NCBI RefSeq assembly: GCF_023015905.1
Contig: NZ_JALKBD010000022.1
Span: 24,840 to 88,839 of the forward strand
DNA from: Arenibacter sp. F20364
GTDB taxonomy: Bacteria > Bacteroidota > Bacteroidia > Flavobacteriales > Flavobacteriaceae
Length of the DNA stretch: 64,000 nucleotides
Direction of reading: 5' to 3'
In this document: positions 56,101 through 64,000 of the stretch, piece after piece
Layout: every line of letters begins with the position of its first letter
Position numbering within the stretch: the first letter of the stretch is position 1
Translations under genes and position numbers: made by a program
Notes under the pieces: generated by a model
Told to the model about the DNA's origin: nothing
The model's input: the letters and a program-made list of their open reading frames with translations, nothing else
The model's database searches: none

Positions 56101-59100
56101 CTGTTACCTCCTATCCAAATGTAACCTCAATACCCCCTGGTAACTTTCAAACTAGCCAAATATTCGATATTCTAGACCCCGGAGATTATACCTTTGTGGT
56201 AGTAGATCGGAATAATTGCTATTCCTTTTCCAACACCGTTACCATAAATTTGGTTCCGGCAGTGGAATTCACCACCTCGATCACTGATGAAAGTTGCTTC
56301 GGAGCTGAAGACGGTAGTATAGTTTATAATATGACTAATACCAACGGCTATAAGGTTGAGTATACCTTAATCTACCCAGATCCCGACACTGATGACGTAA
56401 TCAATTCCTCTGGAACCTTTACTGGACTGCCACAAGGTAATTACACCGTAATCCTAACTCAATCCAAAGGAGGGGCAAGTTGCGATTTCATACAAGATTT
56501 CACCATAGGCGGTCCCGCAGACGGCGTATCAGGTGATGCCGCCTTAATACAGGATTATACCTGTCTACAGGACGGTATTATAGAAGCACAAAATGTTACT
56601 GGAGGAACGGCACCATATTCTTATAGTATTGATGGGGTAAACTTTGTTTCGGGCCCTGGTGCGGAAACTTTTTCCAATCTTACAAGTGGAAGCTATAGTA
56701 TTACGATTAGGGACGCAACGCTTTGTACCTTTGTTACAAATTCCGTTGTAATTGACCCGCTTGATGAGCCAACGGACCTCACCTTTACTTCAACAGCACC
56801 AAACTGTCCAACACAAACATCCAATGTTACTGTAACAGCGGTAAACGGCATTGACCCATTGAACATAGAGATCATAGCCCCGTCAGCTATTGCATCTAAT
56901 TCCATAGCTGGGAAAACGGCCTCGTTCAATAACCTAGCGCCTGATACTTATACGTTTAGGGTTACGGACAGCAAGGGTTGTTCCTATGACGAAACCTACA
57001 CCATTACTCCAGTTGATCCAATCCAGGTTGTTGGTACTTTGGTCAACAACGTGAGTTGTATAGGAAATGCCGATGGAGCCATAGACTTTGAAATAAACGA
57101 TTTTAGCACTACCTATAGTTATACTGTTAACGGCGCAACCGCCATTACTGGACAGTCTGCCAACACAATTAATTTAACCGGTCTGGTAGCTGGTGATTAT
57201 ACCATAGTAGTTACCGATGAAACCACCAACTGTACCGACACCAACACGATTACTGTAAGTGAACCGGCAACCGCCTTGGGAATTACCTTTAGCACAACCC
57301 CCTTAACTTGTAGCGCCGATGGATCGGTTACCATTACTGCAACCAATGGTTGGGGAGGATACTCCTATGAACTAGAACAGCCCGATAATAGCATTTTAGG
57401 CCCTCAGGGAAGCAATGTATTTTCCGGTCTTAGTCAAACAGGCACCTATACCATTAGCGTTACCGATGCAGGTGGATGTACCGCTACCGATACCTTTGAT
57501 ATATTAGCCCCAGCAAATCCTACTGCAACTTTAGATGCCACAACAGACCTATGTTATGTTCCCGGTACGGGAGTTAGCCTTACTGCTACTGCAGCTGGTG
57601 GTGTTGGCCCATATACGTATAGCCTTAACGGTGCCCCAGCACAGAATGGCAATGTATTCAACAACCTTGCCCCAGATTCTTATTCAGTATTGGTAAGGGA
57701 TGCCTATGGATGTAGTGTTACCACAAATACTATTACCATAGAGCCACAGCTAACCGTATCCGATGCTATTACCAAAGAATTGGATTGTTCCGCTTCTCCT
57801 GAAGCGATAATAGATATTACCATAAATGGTGGATATGCCGCCTATAGCTATCAAATAAATGGAGGTGCAAGTACCGCTATTGTAGGTAATACCATTACTT
57901 ATACCACGGCAATCGACGGCAGTTACACCTTCCTAATTACCGATAGTGAAGGCTGTACAGCGCAAACCACTGTTGTTGTGGACCCCATTACCAATCCCGT
58001 AGCAACAAATAATATTACGGGTCCAAATTGTGATAGTGCCACCAACGGCAGTGTTGAAATTGTAATAGATCCAAACTTTGGAACCGCCCCATACCAAGTA
58101 AACTTCAATGGTGCAGGACTTAGTAATCAAACCACATACTCCGGCCTTGCTTCTGGAACCTATACTTATGTAGTACAAGACAGTAAAGGTTGTACTTTCA
58201 ATGGTAGCGCAACCTTGACAGCGCCAAATGCCATTACTGCGGATGCCGTATTAACACAAGCCTATACCTGTCTACAAACAGCAAGCATACAAGCCCAAAA
58301 TATAACTGGGGGAACACCTGGATATACCTTTAGTATAGACGGAATAAATTTTGTTGCCGGGGATACCTTCACCGGGCTTACTGACGGAGATTATACAATT
58401 ACCGTGCGTGACGCGAGTGGATGTACATTCGCAACGGTTCCCGTAAATGTACCGGCACTAGATCCGCCAACAGATATTACCTTTAACAGTACAGCGGCCA
58501 ACTGTCCGGCCGAGACATCAAATGTAACCTTAACAGCCATAGGTGGAAGTGGAGCAATAACTTATGAAATAATTGCACCCGCGGCCGACGTGTCCACCAA
58601 TGCAACAGGAATATTCAATAATCTTGCCCCAAATACATATACCTTCAGAGTTACCGACAACAAAGGGTGCTCCTATGACGAAAACTATACCGTAAACCCA
58701 GTTGTAAAAATAGATGCCTTGGGCACTTTGACCCAGAACGTATCCTGTCAGGGAAGTGCAGATGGTGCCATACAATACAATGTCTCCGGATTTAGTGGCA
58801 ATTACAGCTTTACCGTAACAGGACCAACGGCCATTGCCCCACAATCAGGAATAAATACCAACCCATTAAACTTTAGCGGTCTATTGGCCGGTGATTATAC
58901 CATCACCGTTACCGACGATACTACCAATTGTACCGATACGGCCACTGTGACCGTAAATGAGCCTGCAGATCCATTGGCCTTTACCTTTACAGTAAGCCCA
59001 TTGACGTGTACTACTGATGGATCGGTAACCATTACAGCAACAGACGGTTGGGGAGGTTATATCTATCAGGTTACCGAACCCGATGCGAATATTCTAGGAC

Positions 59101-62100
59101 CTCAGGGAAGCAATGTTTTTTCGGGTCTTAGCCAAACAGGCACCTATACCATCAGTGTAACCGATGCCGGAGGATGTACGGTTACCGATACCTTTGATAT
59201 AACTACACCGGCCAACCCTACGGCTACTTTAGCCGCAACAACAGACCTTTGTTACGTTCCTGGAACAGGTGTCAGCCTTACCACAACAGCAGCTGGAGGA
59301 GTAGCTCCTTATACCTATAGCCTTAACAGCGCACCGGCACAAAACGGAAATGTATTTAACAACCTTGCGCCAGGGATCTATTCCGTTGAAGTACGGGATG
59401 CCTACGGATGTAACGTTACCACGAATACTATAGCCATTGAGCCACAGCTTACCGCTTCCAATGTATTGACAAAGGAACTGGATTGTACCGCTTCTCCAGA
59501 TGCGGTGATAGATATTACCATCAACAATGGATATGCCGATTACAGCTATAAAGTGGACGTGGATGGAGCAGGATACGGAGCTTCCACCGCATTGGGCGCA
59601 GGAGTGACAACCTTTAGCTATACCGCTGCAAGCGCAGGAACCTATAGGTTTGAGATTACGGACAGTGAAGGCTGTATTGCACAAACAACAGTTATTACCG
59701 TAGACCCGATCAGCAACCCACAGGCTTCCGAAACAGTTACCGATGTAAGCTGTAACGGAGGAAGTGACGGAGTTGTAGAAATTGTGTTCGACACTAATTT
59801 TGGAACTGCTCCTTACCGAGTAAATTTTGACGGCGGCGGACTGAGCAACAACACTACTTATTCTGGATTGGCCGCCGGAACCTATTCCTATACAGTCCAG
59901 GATGATAAGGGATGTACAGTAACCAATTCCGTCAACGTGGGAGAACCTGCAGCAATCACTTTCGATGCAGCAATCGTCCAAGAATATACCTGTCTACAGG
60001 ATGCAACAGTGGAAGCCCAGAACGTAATTGGAGGCACTTCTCCATATACCTATAGTATTGACGGCATTAATTTTGGTGCCAACAGCTTTACAGGTCTTAA
60101 GGACGGGAATTACACACTTGCCGTAAAGGATGCCAATGGTTGTATCGCCACTAGGCCCATCACCATTGATCCGTTAACACCACCGACCGACATATCATTT
60201 AGTGCCACGGCAGCCAACTGTCCAGCGGAGACTTCGGATATCACCTTAACTCCAACCGGAGGTAGCGGTGCTATCACTTATGAAATTATAGCACCCGCCG
60301 TCGCAGTGCCTTCCAATGCCACGGGAATTTTTACAGGACTTGATCCCGACACCTATACGTTCAGAATTACCGACGCCAAAGGATGCTCCTATGACGAAAA
60401 CTATACCCTGAACCCTGTTACCAAGATAAATGTGCTGGGTACTTTGACACAGAACGTTTCCTGTCAGGGAAGTGCGGATGGAGCCATACAATACAATATA
60501 ACCGGATTTAGTGGCAATTATAGCTTTACCGTAGCTGGGCCAACGGCCATTGCCCCACAATCTGGAATAAACACCAACCCATTAAACTTTAGCGGTCTTT
60601 TGGCCGGGGATTACACCATTACCGTTACGGACGATACCACTAACTGTACCGATACGGCCACTGTGACCGTAAATGAGCCTGCAGACCCCTTGGCCTTTAC
60701 CTTTGCGTTGAGCCCATTGACCTGTGCCGCAGACGGATCGGTGACCATTACCGCAACAGACGGATGGGGAGGTTATAGTTATCAACTTACAGAACCCGAC
60801 ACCAATATAGTCGGACCTCAGGCCAGCAACGTCTTTAACGGACTAAACAAATTGGGAACCTATACCATAAGTGTTACCGATGCTGGTGGATGTACCGTTA
60901 CAGATACCTTTGATATTGTTACCCCTACCAATCCAGTAGCGAGTATTGATATAGCAGCCTCTAGCTTATGCTATACCTCAACTGGACTAGCAACAATTGT
61001 AGTAGACGCCACAGGTGGATTGGCCCCATATTACTATAGTGTGAATGCAGGTCCCACCCAGACTTCCAATACCTTTGTCGGTTTAACACCTGCTACCTAT
61101 GACTTTAATGTAATGGATAGCAATGGATGTACAGATACCGTACAGTTCACCATTGAACCAGAACTTACGGCCAATGCAGTTTTAACCAAAGACCTGGATT
61201 GCACGGTTAGTCCAGATGCCGAAATCAACTTGAACGTTAGCGGAGGATATCCTGCCTATACTTATGAAGTAGCCTTTAACGGCGGAGCCTATGCGGCCTA
61301 TGCCGGTGGATTTCCTTACACCACCCCAACCGCTGGTACTTATAGGTTCAGAATAACCGATTCCCAAGGTTGTATTAGCGAGAGTAATATAGTTACCGTT
61401 ACTCCAGCCGAAACGCCTGTTATTACAAGTGTAACCCCTACACATGTCCTGTGCTTTGGGGACAACTCTGGATCGCTGGATATTGCAGTAGATACTAGTG
61501 TAGGAATTGCTCCATACACCATTACCATAGTGGAAACCGGTTCAGGAACCAATTATGGCAGTCAGGCCACAGGATTACCGGCCGGGGTTTATGAAATAAC
61601 ATTAACCGATGACAAAGGGTGTTATGTAACAGCTACCGAAACCATCACAGAACCCACTGCCATAAATCCTAATATTACCAAAACGGATTATTCTTGTACT
61701 AGCGGTGTAGGGAACAATTTGGGAACAATTACTGTTGATGCGTCTGGAGGTACAGCAACCTATACTTATGAGGTCTTTAATAATGATTATTCCTATTCCG
61801 GGACCTATGATACATCTACCGGTACCAACGACCATACCTTTACCGGATTGACTTTTGGTGATTATACCATACGAATTATTGATAGTAATGGCTGCGAAAC
61901 TCAAAATACTGTAACCATAACCACAGGACCAGATATCCTGATTACAACCCAAGGTGTCGCTGGTTGTACACCTGGTAGCGGGGAAATGTTGGTTACAGCT
62001 GACGCTTCCAATGGATACCTTGGAGCAGGGAATTTCTATTTTGCTATTTATCCAGCACCAGTATTTAACGCAGCCGACCCACTTTGGTTCCCTGAAGATG

Positions 62101-64000
62101 CACTTCCTGCCCCTGCAAATAGTCATAATTTTACGGGCTTGACCCCAGGGGTTACCTATACCTTTGTGGTATACGATACCGATACTGGTTGTGAGTTTAC
62201 TCAGGAGGCCACCGTACCTGTATCAACAAGTTCTACACTATTATCAACTATTGATGCTATAACCAACGTAAGTTGTTTTGGTGCAGTAGACGGTGCAGTG
62301 GACTTTACAATTAGTGGATATACAGCAACCCAAGTAGATTATGAGATATATACTTTTGTTAACAATACTACCACAGGTATTACTGGAAGCGCCACTGGAC
62401 TAACAGGAACACCATATTCAGATTCATTAGCGGGATTGTCCCCAGGTGAATACTACATACTCTTTACGGAAGTAGACGGAAGCAATCCAGGATGTGTCAA
62501 CGCATCGGATAGTTTTGTGATAGAGCAGTCTCCAGCCTTATTGGAGATTACGGCTACCTCCACCAATGACAATTGTACCCTGAATGCAGGTACCATAACC
62601 GCCAATGCACGTTACGGTAAGGCACCTTACCAATTCCAGTTGGAATTGGCATCCGCAGGAGCACCTACTGTAGGTACTTGGACAGGAACCAATACTAGTG
62701 GTTTCTTTAATGCCGAGGCAGAGGATTATATTGTATATGTTAAGGACGCCAATGACTGTATCCGATCTATTGCAGTAACTATTGCGGAAGATCCTAGTCC
62801 AGTCATTAGCCTTCTTGTGCCAGATCAGTGCGCCACTACGGAAGGTAATTTTACTATCCAAGTTACCTTGGACACCCCTGGTGTGCAACCCTATTTCCTA
62901 AGTTTGGACGGAGGTGCATTTCAGGCAGTGACTTTTTCAGGTGCCCCAGCAACTTATGATTTCACAGGATTAAGTTCAGGAAACCATACCGTAGAAATAA
63001 GGGATTCCAATGGTTGCGGCAATATCGATAATATAGATATTTATACCCCAACTTCTTTATCGGCTGAGGTAACGGTAACCCCATCATGTAATGCCCTATT
63101 GCAGGATGATGGCGAGATTAAGGTGAATGCTTATGGCGGATCACTATTCAATTACAGGTATGAACTTAGGGATACCTCGGACAATATCATTAGACCAAAG
63201 CAGATACCGGATACTTTCTCTGGCCTTACCCCAGGAACTTATAGAATATATGTTTATGACAATTTAGCTACTGGATGTGATGCCTTTATAGACATCACCT
63301 TGGATGTACCAACGGCTGTAGTTGCCGCCATTGGGGATATCAAAGATATTAGTTGCCATGGTGCCAGTGACGGTTCCATAGTGGTTAACCTGGACCCTAG
63401 TATGGATAATCCACCTTACAATTATCAATTATTTGATAATACCGGAACTATTGCAGTAACGTTGTTACCACAAGCCTCCAATGTCTTTACCGGAATAGAT
63501 CAAGGCGATTATATTGTAAGGATCAGATCGGCAAGGTTCTGTAAAATAGATATTCCATTTACTATCAATGAGCCCAGTGCTTTAGTGGCCAATGCAACTG
63601 CCACCGATTTTGCCTGTGCCGCAGATAATTCTGTAGCCCAAGCCGTAATAACAGCAGATATTCCAACCACAGGAACTGCTCCTTATATGTACAGTATAGA
63701 TGGCATAAACTTCTTTACTACCAATACCTTTAACATTAACGATACCGGTGCAGTTCAAAATTTCACCGTAACTGTGCGTGATGCCAACGGTTGTTCCGAT
63801 ACCGATAATGTAACCATAAACCCTTTACCCACCATTACGGATGTAACTGTTGGCCAACAGACCGCCATTACCTGTAACAATGACGAGGTGGCCAGGGTGA
63901 CAGTAACGGGTGGATCGGGCGACTTCACTTTTGAACTTTTACCCGGAGGTCCTTCCCAGAGTCTGATAAGCCAAACGGCCGACTTTACATTGACCGCCCC
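53127..64000 (+). CDS. Giant SprB-repeat surface adhesin, 3' end missing
   Basis: An open frame of 3,624 complete codons without a stop, running past the window end. The ATG at 53127 begins a signal peptide ([20 protein letters not shown], cleavage after about AYSQ). Residues 25-390 form a mixed N-terminal region with a few Cys. About 391-495 is a DUF11-like domain ([20 protein letters not shown], then [18 protein letters not shown]). From about residue 960 on, it is built of SprB-type modules of ~81 residues, with a Cys near the start ([18 protein letters not shown]) and a GC or NC near the end. Modules repeat as a seven-unit super-repeat. SprB is the mobile surface adhesin of gliding flavobacteria, exported by T9SS; this is probably a paralogue. 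The C-terminal sorting signal is expected downstream. Confidence 0.93.
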   Translation, partial: MGSKTTKKLLLTCFLLLGAFSAYSQVKNPFDVRYENELRGDITFIANNIVNRQANGYWEYQCVRERRGECRRWDYVWVNSYVSPNDPYNETGNSSEYNDDLDMQYIDIDGDASTFSSSSAILTVANPDCAKVRYAGLYWSAVFNASDRTGFDQLKFKIPGGTYQDLTADEILFDGAGDADFGYYSPYACYKDVTSIVAGMANPNGEYFAANIRASSGSSISGGVSGGWKMVVVYEDPNLPGKYITTFDGYAGIKSGQTVDIPVNGFTTLPAPFPVIAQLGVATLEGDNRIGGDGLSIKANSNFTYTPLGNTVNPTNNFFNSNITRANAIVMDRTPNSINTLGWDVDFFNINNPLNGVIPNNETGAILRASSSQDKYDIFFTSFDVEIIEPIINLTKTVEDIAGNDITGQGVNLGQTLDYVLEFQNVGNDDGDSYTIKDILPVNVTLDETNFTLPTGVTYTYDQPSRTVLFSIPNALVEKNDPSYAIRMRVKVAENCFDFVDACSDLIQNLAYSTYRGVLNSNQISDDPSVTDFDNCGFVVPGATNFLLDDLADCNFIRTVKLCGDQALLDAGDGFDDYIWYKDENGNQELDAADTLITDGDSDNDPSTFVVSAIGTYIVDKIVADPCKGFKEILVVERFGATQTNPIVDFFNNSNNDADPTNDVQGEIVSCSVDGSPLPKIFLCGVNDTQLIQVNIADAQSMVWEQLVEGSCTDSGDDCGNKNATCTWNQVSIGPSFTANSAGKFRLVVNYQNGCFSRFYFNVFQNNLDIQYNANDIICNTPGNITITNLGLGYGYQLYDVANGTIVVPYSANNGPSFDISTNGAYRVGITQLDNTTGEPIDGSCEFTTPDIGIRNRNFQLNITTTAATCSTLGSINIQAMNVEANYEYEIRIDDGSNGGNGTLLDNETAQPDNNYTFQNLNAGNYIIRVRTDDGCFLEEKVTVLSEADLDLTARISQHISCKEGNILMDSSGGKTPHTYAIWSYVDEGGNTVTSYPNVTSIPPGNFQTSQIFDILDPGDYTFVVVDRNNCYSFSNTVTINLVPAVEFTTSITDESCFGAEDGSIVYNMTNTNGYKVEYTLIYPDPDTDDVINSSGTFTGLPQGNYTVILTQSKGGASCDFIQDFTIGGPADGVSGDAALIQDYTCLQDGIIEAQNVTGGTAPYSYSIDGVNFVSGPGAETFSNLTSGSYSITIRDATLCTFVTNSVVIDPLDEPTDLTFTSTAPNCPTQTSNVTVTAVNGIDPLNIEIIAPSAIASNSIAGKTASFNNLAPDTYTFRVTDSKGCSYDETYTITPVDPIQVVGTLVNNVSCIGNADGAIDFEINDFSTTYSYTVNGATAITGQSANTINLTGLVAGDYTIVVTDETTNCTDTNTITVSEPATALGITFSTTPLTCSADGSVTITATNGWGGYSYELEQPDNSILGPQGSNVFSGLSQTGTYTISVTDAGGCTATDTFDILAPANPTATLDATTDLCYVPGTGVSLTATAAGGVGPYTYSLNGAPAQNGNVFNNLAPDSYSVLVRDAYGCSVTTNTITIEPQLTVSDAITKELDCSASPEAIIDITINGGYAAYSYQINGGASTAIVGNTITYTTAIDGSYTFLITDSEGCTAQTTVVVDPITNPVATNNITGPNCDSATNGSVEIVIDPNFGTAPYQVNFNGAGLSNQTTYSGLASGTYTYVVQDSKGCTFNGSATLTAPNAITADAVLTQAYTCLQTASIQAQNITGGTPGYTFSIDGINFVAGDTFTGLTDGDYTITVRDASGCTFATVPVNVPALDPPTDITFNSTAANCPAETSNVTLTAIGGSGAITYEIIAPAADVSTNATGIFNNLAPNTYTFRVTDNKGCSYDENYTVNPVVKIDALGTLTQNVSCQGSADGAIQYNVSGFSGNYSFTVTGPTAIAPQSGINTNPLNFSGLLAGDYTITVTDDTTNCTDTATVTVNEPADPLAFTFTVSPLTCTTDGSVTITATDGWGGYIYQVTEPDANILGPQGSNVFSGLSQTGTYTISVTDAGGCTVTDTFDITTPANPTATLAATTDLCYVPGTGVSLTTTAAGGVAPYTYSLNSAPAQNGNVFNNLAPGIYSVEVRDAYGCNVTTNTIAIEPQLTASNVLTKELDCTASPDAVIDITINNGYADYSYKVDVDGAGYGASTALGAGVTTFSYTAASAGTYRFEITDSEGCIAQTTVITVDPISNPQASETVTDVSCNGGSDGVVEIVFDTNFGTAPYRVNFDGGGLSNNTTYSGLAAGTYSYTVQDDKGCTVTNSVNVGEPAAITFDAAIVQEYTCLQDATVEAQNVIGGTSPYTYSIDGINFGANSFTGLKDGNYTLAVKDANGCIATRPITIDPLTPPTDISFSATAANCPAETSDITLTPTGGSGAITYEIIAPAVAVPSNATGIFTGLDPDTYTFRITDAKGCSYDENYTLNPVTKINVLGTLTQNVSCQGSADGAIQYNITGFSGNYSFTVAGPTAIAPQSGINTNPLNFSGLLAGDYTITVTDDTTNCTDTATVTVNEPADPLAFTFALSPLTCAADGSVTITATDGWGGYSYQLTEPDTNIVGPQASNVFNGLNKLGTYTISVTDAGGCTVTDTFDIVTPTNPVASIDIAASSLCYTSTGLATIVVDATGGLAPYYYSVNAGPTQTSNTFVGLTPATYDFNVMDSNGCTDTVQFTIEPELTANAVLTKDLDCTVSPDAEINLNVSGGYPAYTYEVAFNGGAYAAYAGGFPYTTPTAGTYRFRITDSQGCISESNIVTVTPAETPVITSVTPTHVLCFGDNSGSLDIAVDTSVGIAPYTITIVETGSGTNYGSQATGLPAGVYEITLTDDKGCYVTATETITEPTAINPNITKTDYSCTSGVGNNLGTITVDASGGTATYTYEVFNNDYSYSGTYDTSTGTNDHTFTGLTFGDYTIRIIDSNGCETQNTVTITTGPDILITTQGVAGCTPGSGEMLVTADASNGYLGAGNFYFAIYPAPVFNAADPLWFPEDALPAPANSHNFTGLTPGVTYTFVVYDTDTGCEFTQEATVPVSTSSTLLSTIDAITNVSCFGAVDGAVDFTISGYTATQVDYEIYTFVNNTTTGITGSATGLTGTPYSDSLAGLSPGEYYILFTEVDGSNPGCVNASDSFVIEQSPALLEITATSTNDNCTLNAGTITANARYGKAPYQFQLELASAGAPTVGTWTGTNTSGFFNAEAEDYIVYVKDANDCIRSIAVTIAEDPSPVISLLVPDQCATTEGNFTIQVTLDTPGVQPYFLSLDGGAFQAVTFSGAPATYDFTGLSSGNHTVEIRDSNGCGNIDNIDIYTPTSLSAEVTVTPSCNALLQDDGEIKVNAYGGSLFNYRYELRDTSDNIIRPKQIPDTFSGLTPGTYRIYVYDNLATGCDAFIDITLDVPTAVVAAIGDIKDISCHGASDGSIVVNLDPSMDNPPYNYQLFDNTGTIAVTLLPQASNVFTGIDQGDYIVRIRSARFCKIDIPFTINEPSALVANATATDFACAADNSVAQAVITADIPTTGTAPYMYSIDGINFFTTNTFNINDTGAVQNFTVTVRDANGCSDTDNVTINPLPTITDVTVGQQTAITCNNDEVARVTVTGGSGDFTFELLPGGPSQSLISQTADFTLTA
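56535..58241 (+). repeat. Adhesin super-repeat, copy A (569 codons)
   Basis: First of three tandem copies of a seven-module block in the giant adhesin, residues about 1137-1705. It opens with [14 protein letters not shown]. Least like the other two in its middle modules. Confidence 0.88.
58242..59963 (+). repeat. Adhesin super-repeat, copy B (574 codons)
   Basis: Second copy, residues about 1706-2279, opening [14 protein letters not shown]. Around 58734-58985 it is nearly identical in DNA to copy C at 60447-60700, a sign of recent duplication or gene conversion. Confidence 0.9.
59964..61667 (+). repeat. Adhesin super-repeat, copy C (568 codons)
   Basis: Third copy, residues about 2280-2847, opening [14 protein letters not shown]. 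The last three modules diverge from copies A and B. A strongly diverged fourth block appears to begin at 61668 ([12 protein letters not shown]). Confidence 0.85.

Noticed and set aside
59229..59981. A 250-codon minus-strand ORF inside the giant adhesin
   Set aside because: Rich in Cys, Gly and Ser in a way that mirrors the repeats of the plus strand; no recognisable domain; the plus-strand frame is clearly the real one.
61602..62126. A 174-codon minus-strand ORF inside the giant adhesin
   Set aside because: Same shadow pattern; frame stays open because of the composition of the repeats.

Overview
The window is from a Bacteroidota genome, almost certainly a marine member of the Flavobacteriaceae. 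The signs are moderately AT-rich DNA, the Bacteroidota -7 promoter box TAnnTTTG in front of several genes, proteins typical of this family (DUF6909, DUF4175, DUF4254, DUF6341/DUF6427-like), and type IX secretion and gliding proteins (PorP/SprF, CHU_C-type C-terminus, SprB repeats). I see no rRNA, tRNA, CRISPR array or classical transposase.

Layout. 1-2022: end of an M23 peptidase and a GH3-type acyl-adenylating enzyme. 2167-24003: a Wzx/Wzy-type surface polysaccharide locus on the + strand. It holds a DUF6909 protein, a Wzz-like co-polymerase, dTDP-rhamnose genes rfbB/A/C/D, UDP-ManNAc/ManNAcA genes wecB/wecC, a flippase, an Fe-S F420-hydrogenase-beta-like protein beside a pyruvyl transferase, two glycosyltransferases, two multi-membrane polymerase/ligase-like proteins, a degenerate SGNH-like protein, a WecG-type transferase, the initiating undecaprenyl-phosphate sugar phosphotransferase and a UDP-glucuronate decarboxylase. 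Together they predict a glycan with rhamnose, ManNAc-uronate and xylose residues and pyruvate ketals. A 0.45-kb DUF559 element with nested palindromic ends sits between rfbB and rfbA.

24265-35578: purD, small membrane genes, DUF4254 plus GT9, a TetR regulator, a partial arsenosugar locus (arsS, peroxidase-like protein, DUF2064 glycosyltransferase, but no arsM), a YqhD-like alcohol dehydrogenase, a Skp/OmpH-like lipoprotein and a methyltransferase. 36167-47779: housekeeping genes mnmG, ybeY, DUF4175, gltX, SPFH, a YtxH/holin/DUF6327-like trio and glnS. Two parS-like palindromes bracket mnmG, and one of them encodes the C-terminus of YbeY.

48031-64000: a surface-adhesion/gliding region. It contains a secreted Ig-like protein with a type B T9SS signal, a PorP/SprF protein fused to a coiled coil and two SPOR-like domains, and the first 3,624 codons of a giant SprB-repeat adhesin that runs off the window. 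That adhesin carries a seven-module super-repeat of about 570 residues, present three times in tandem.
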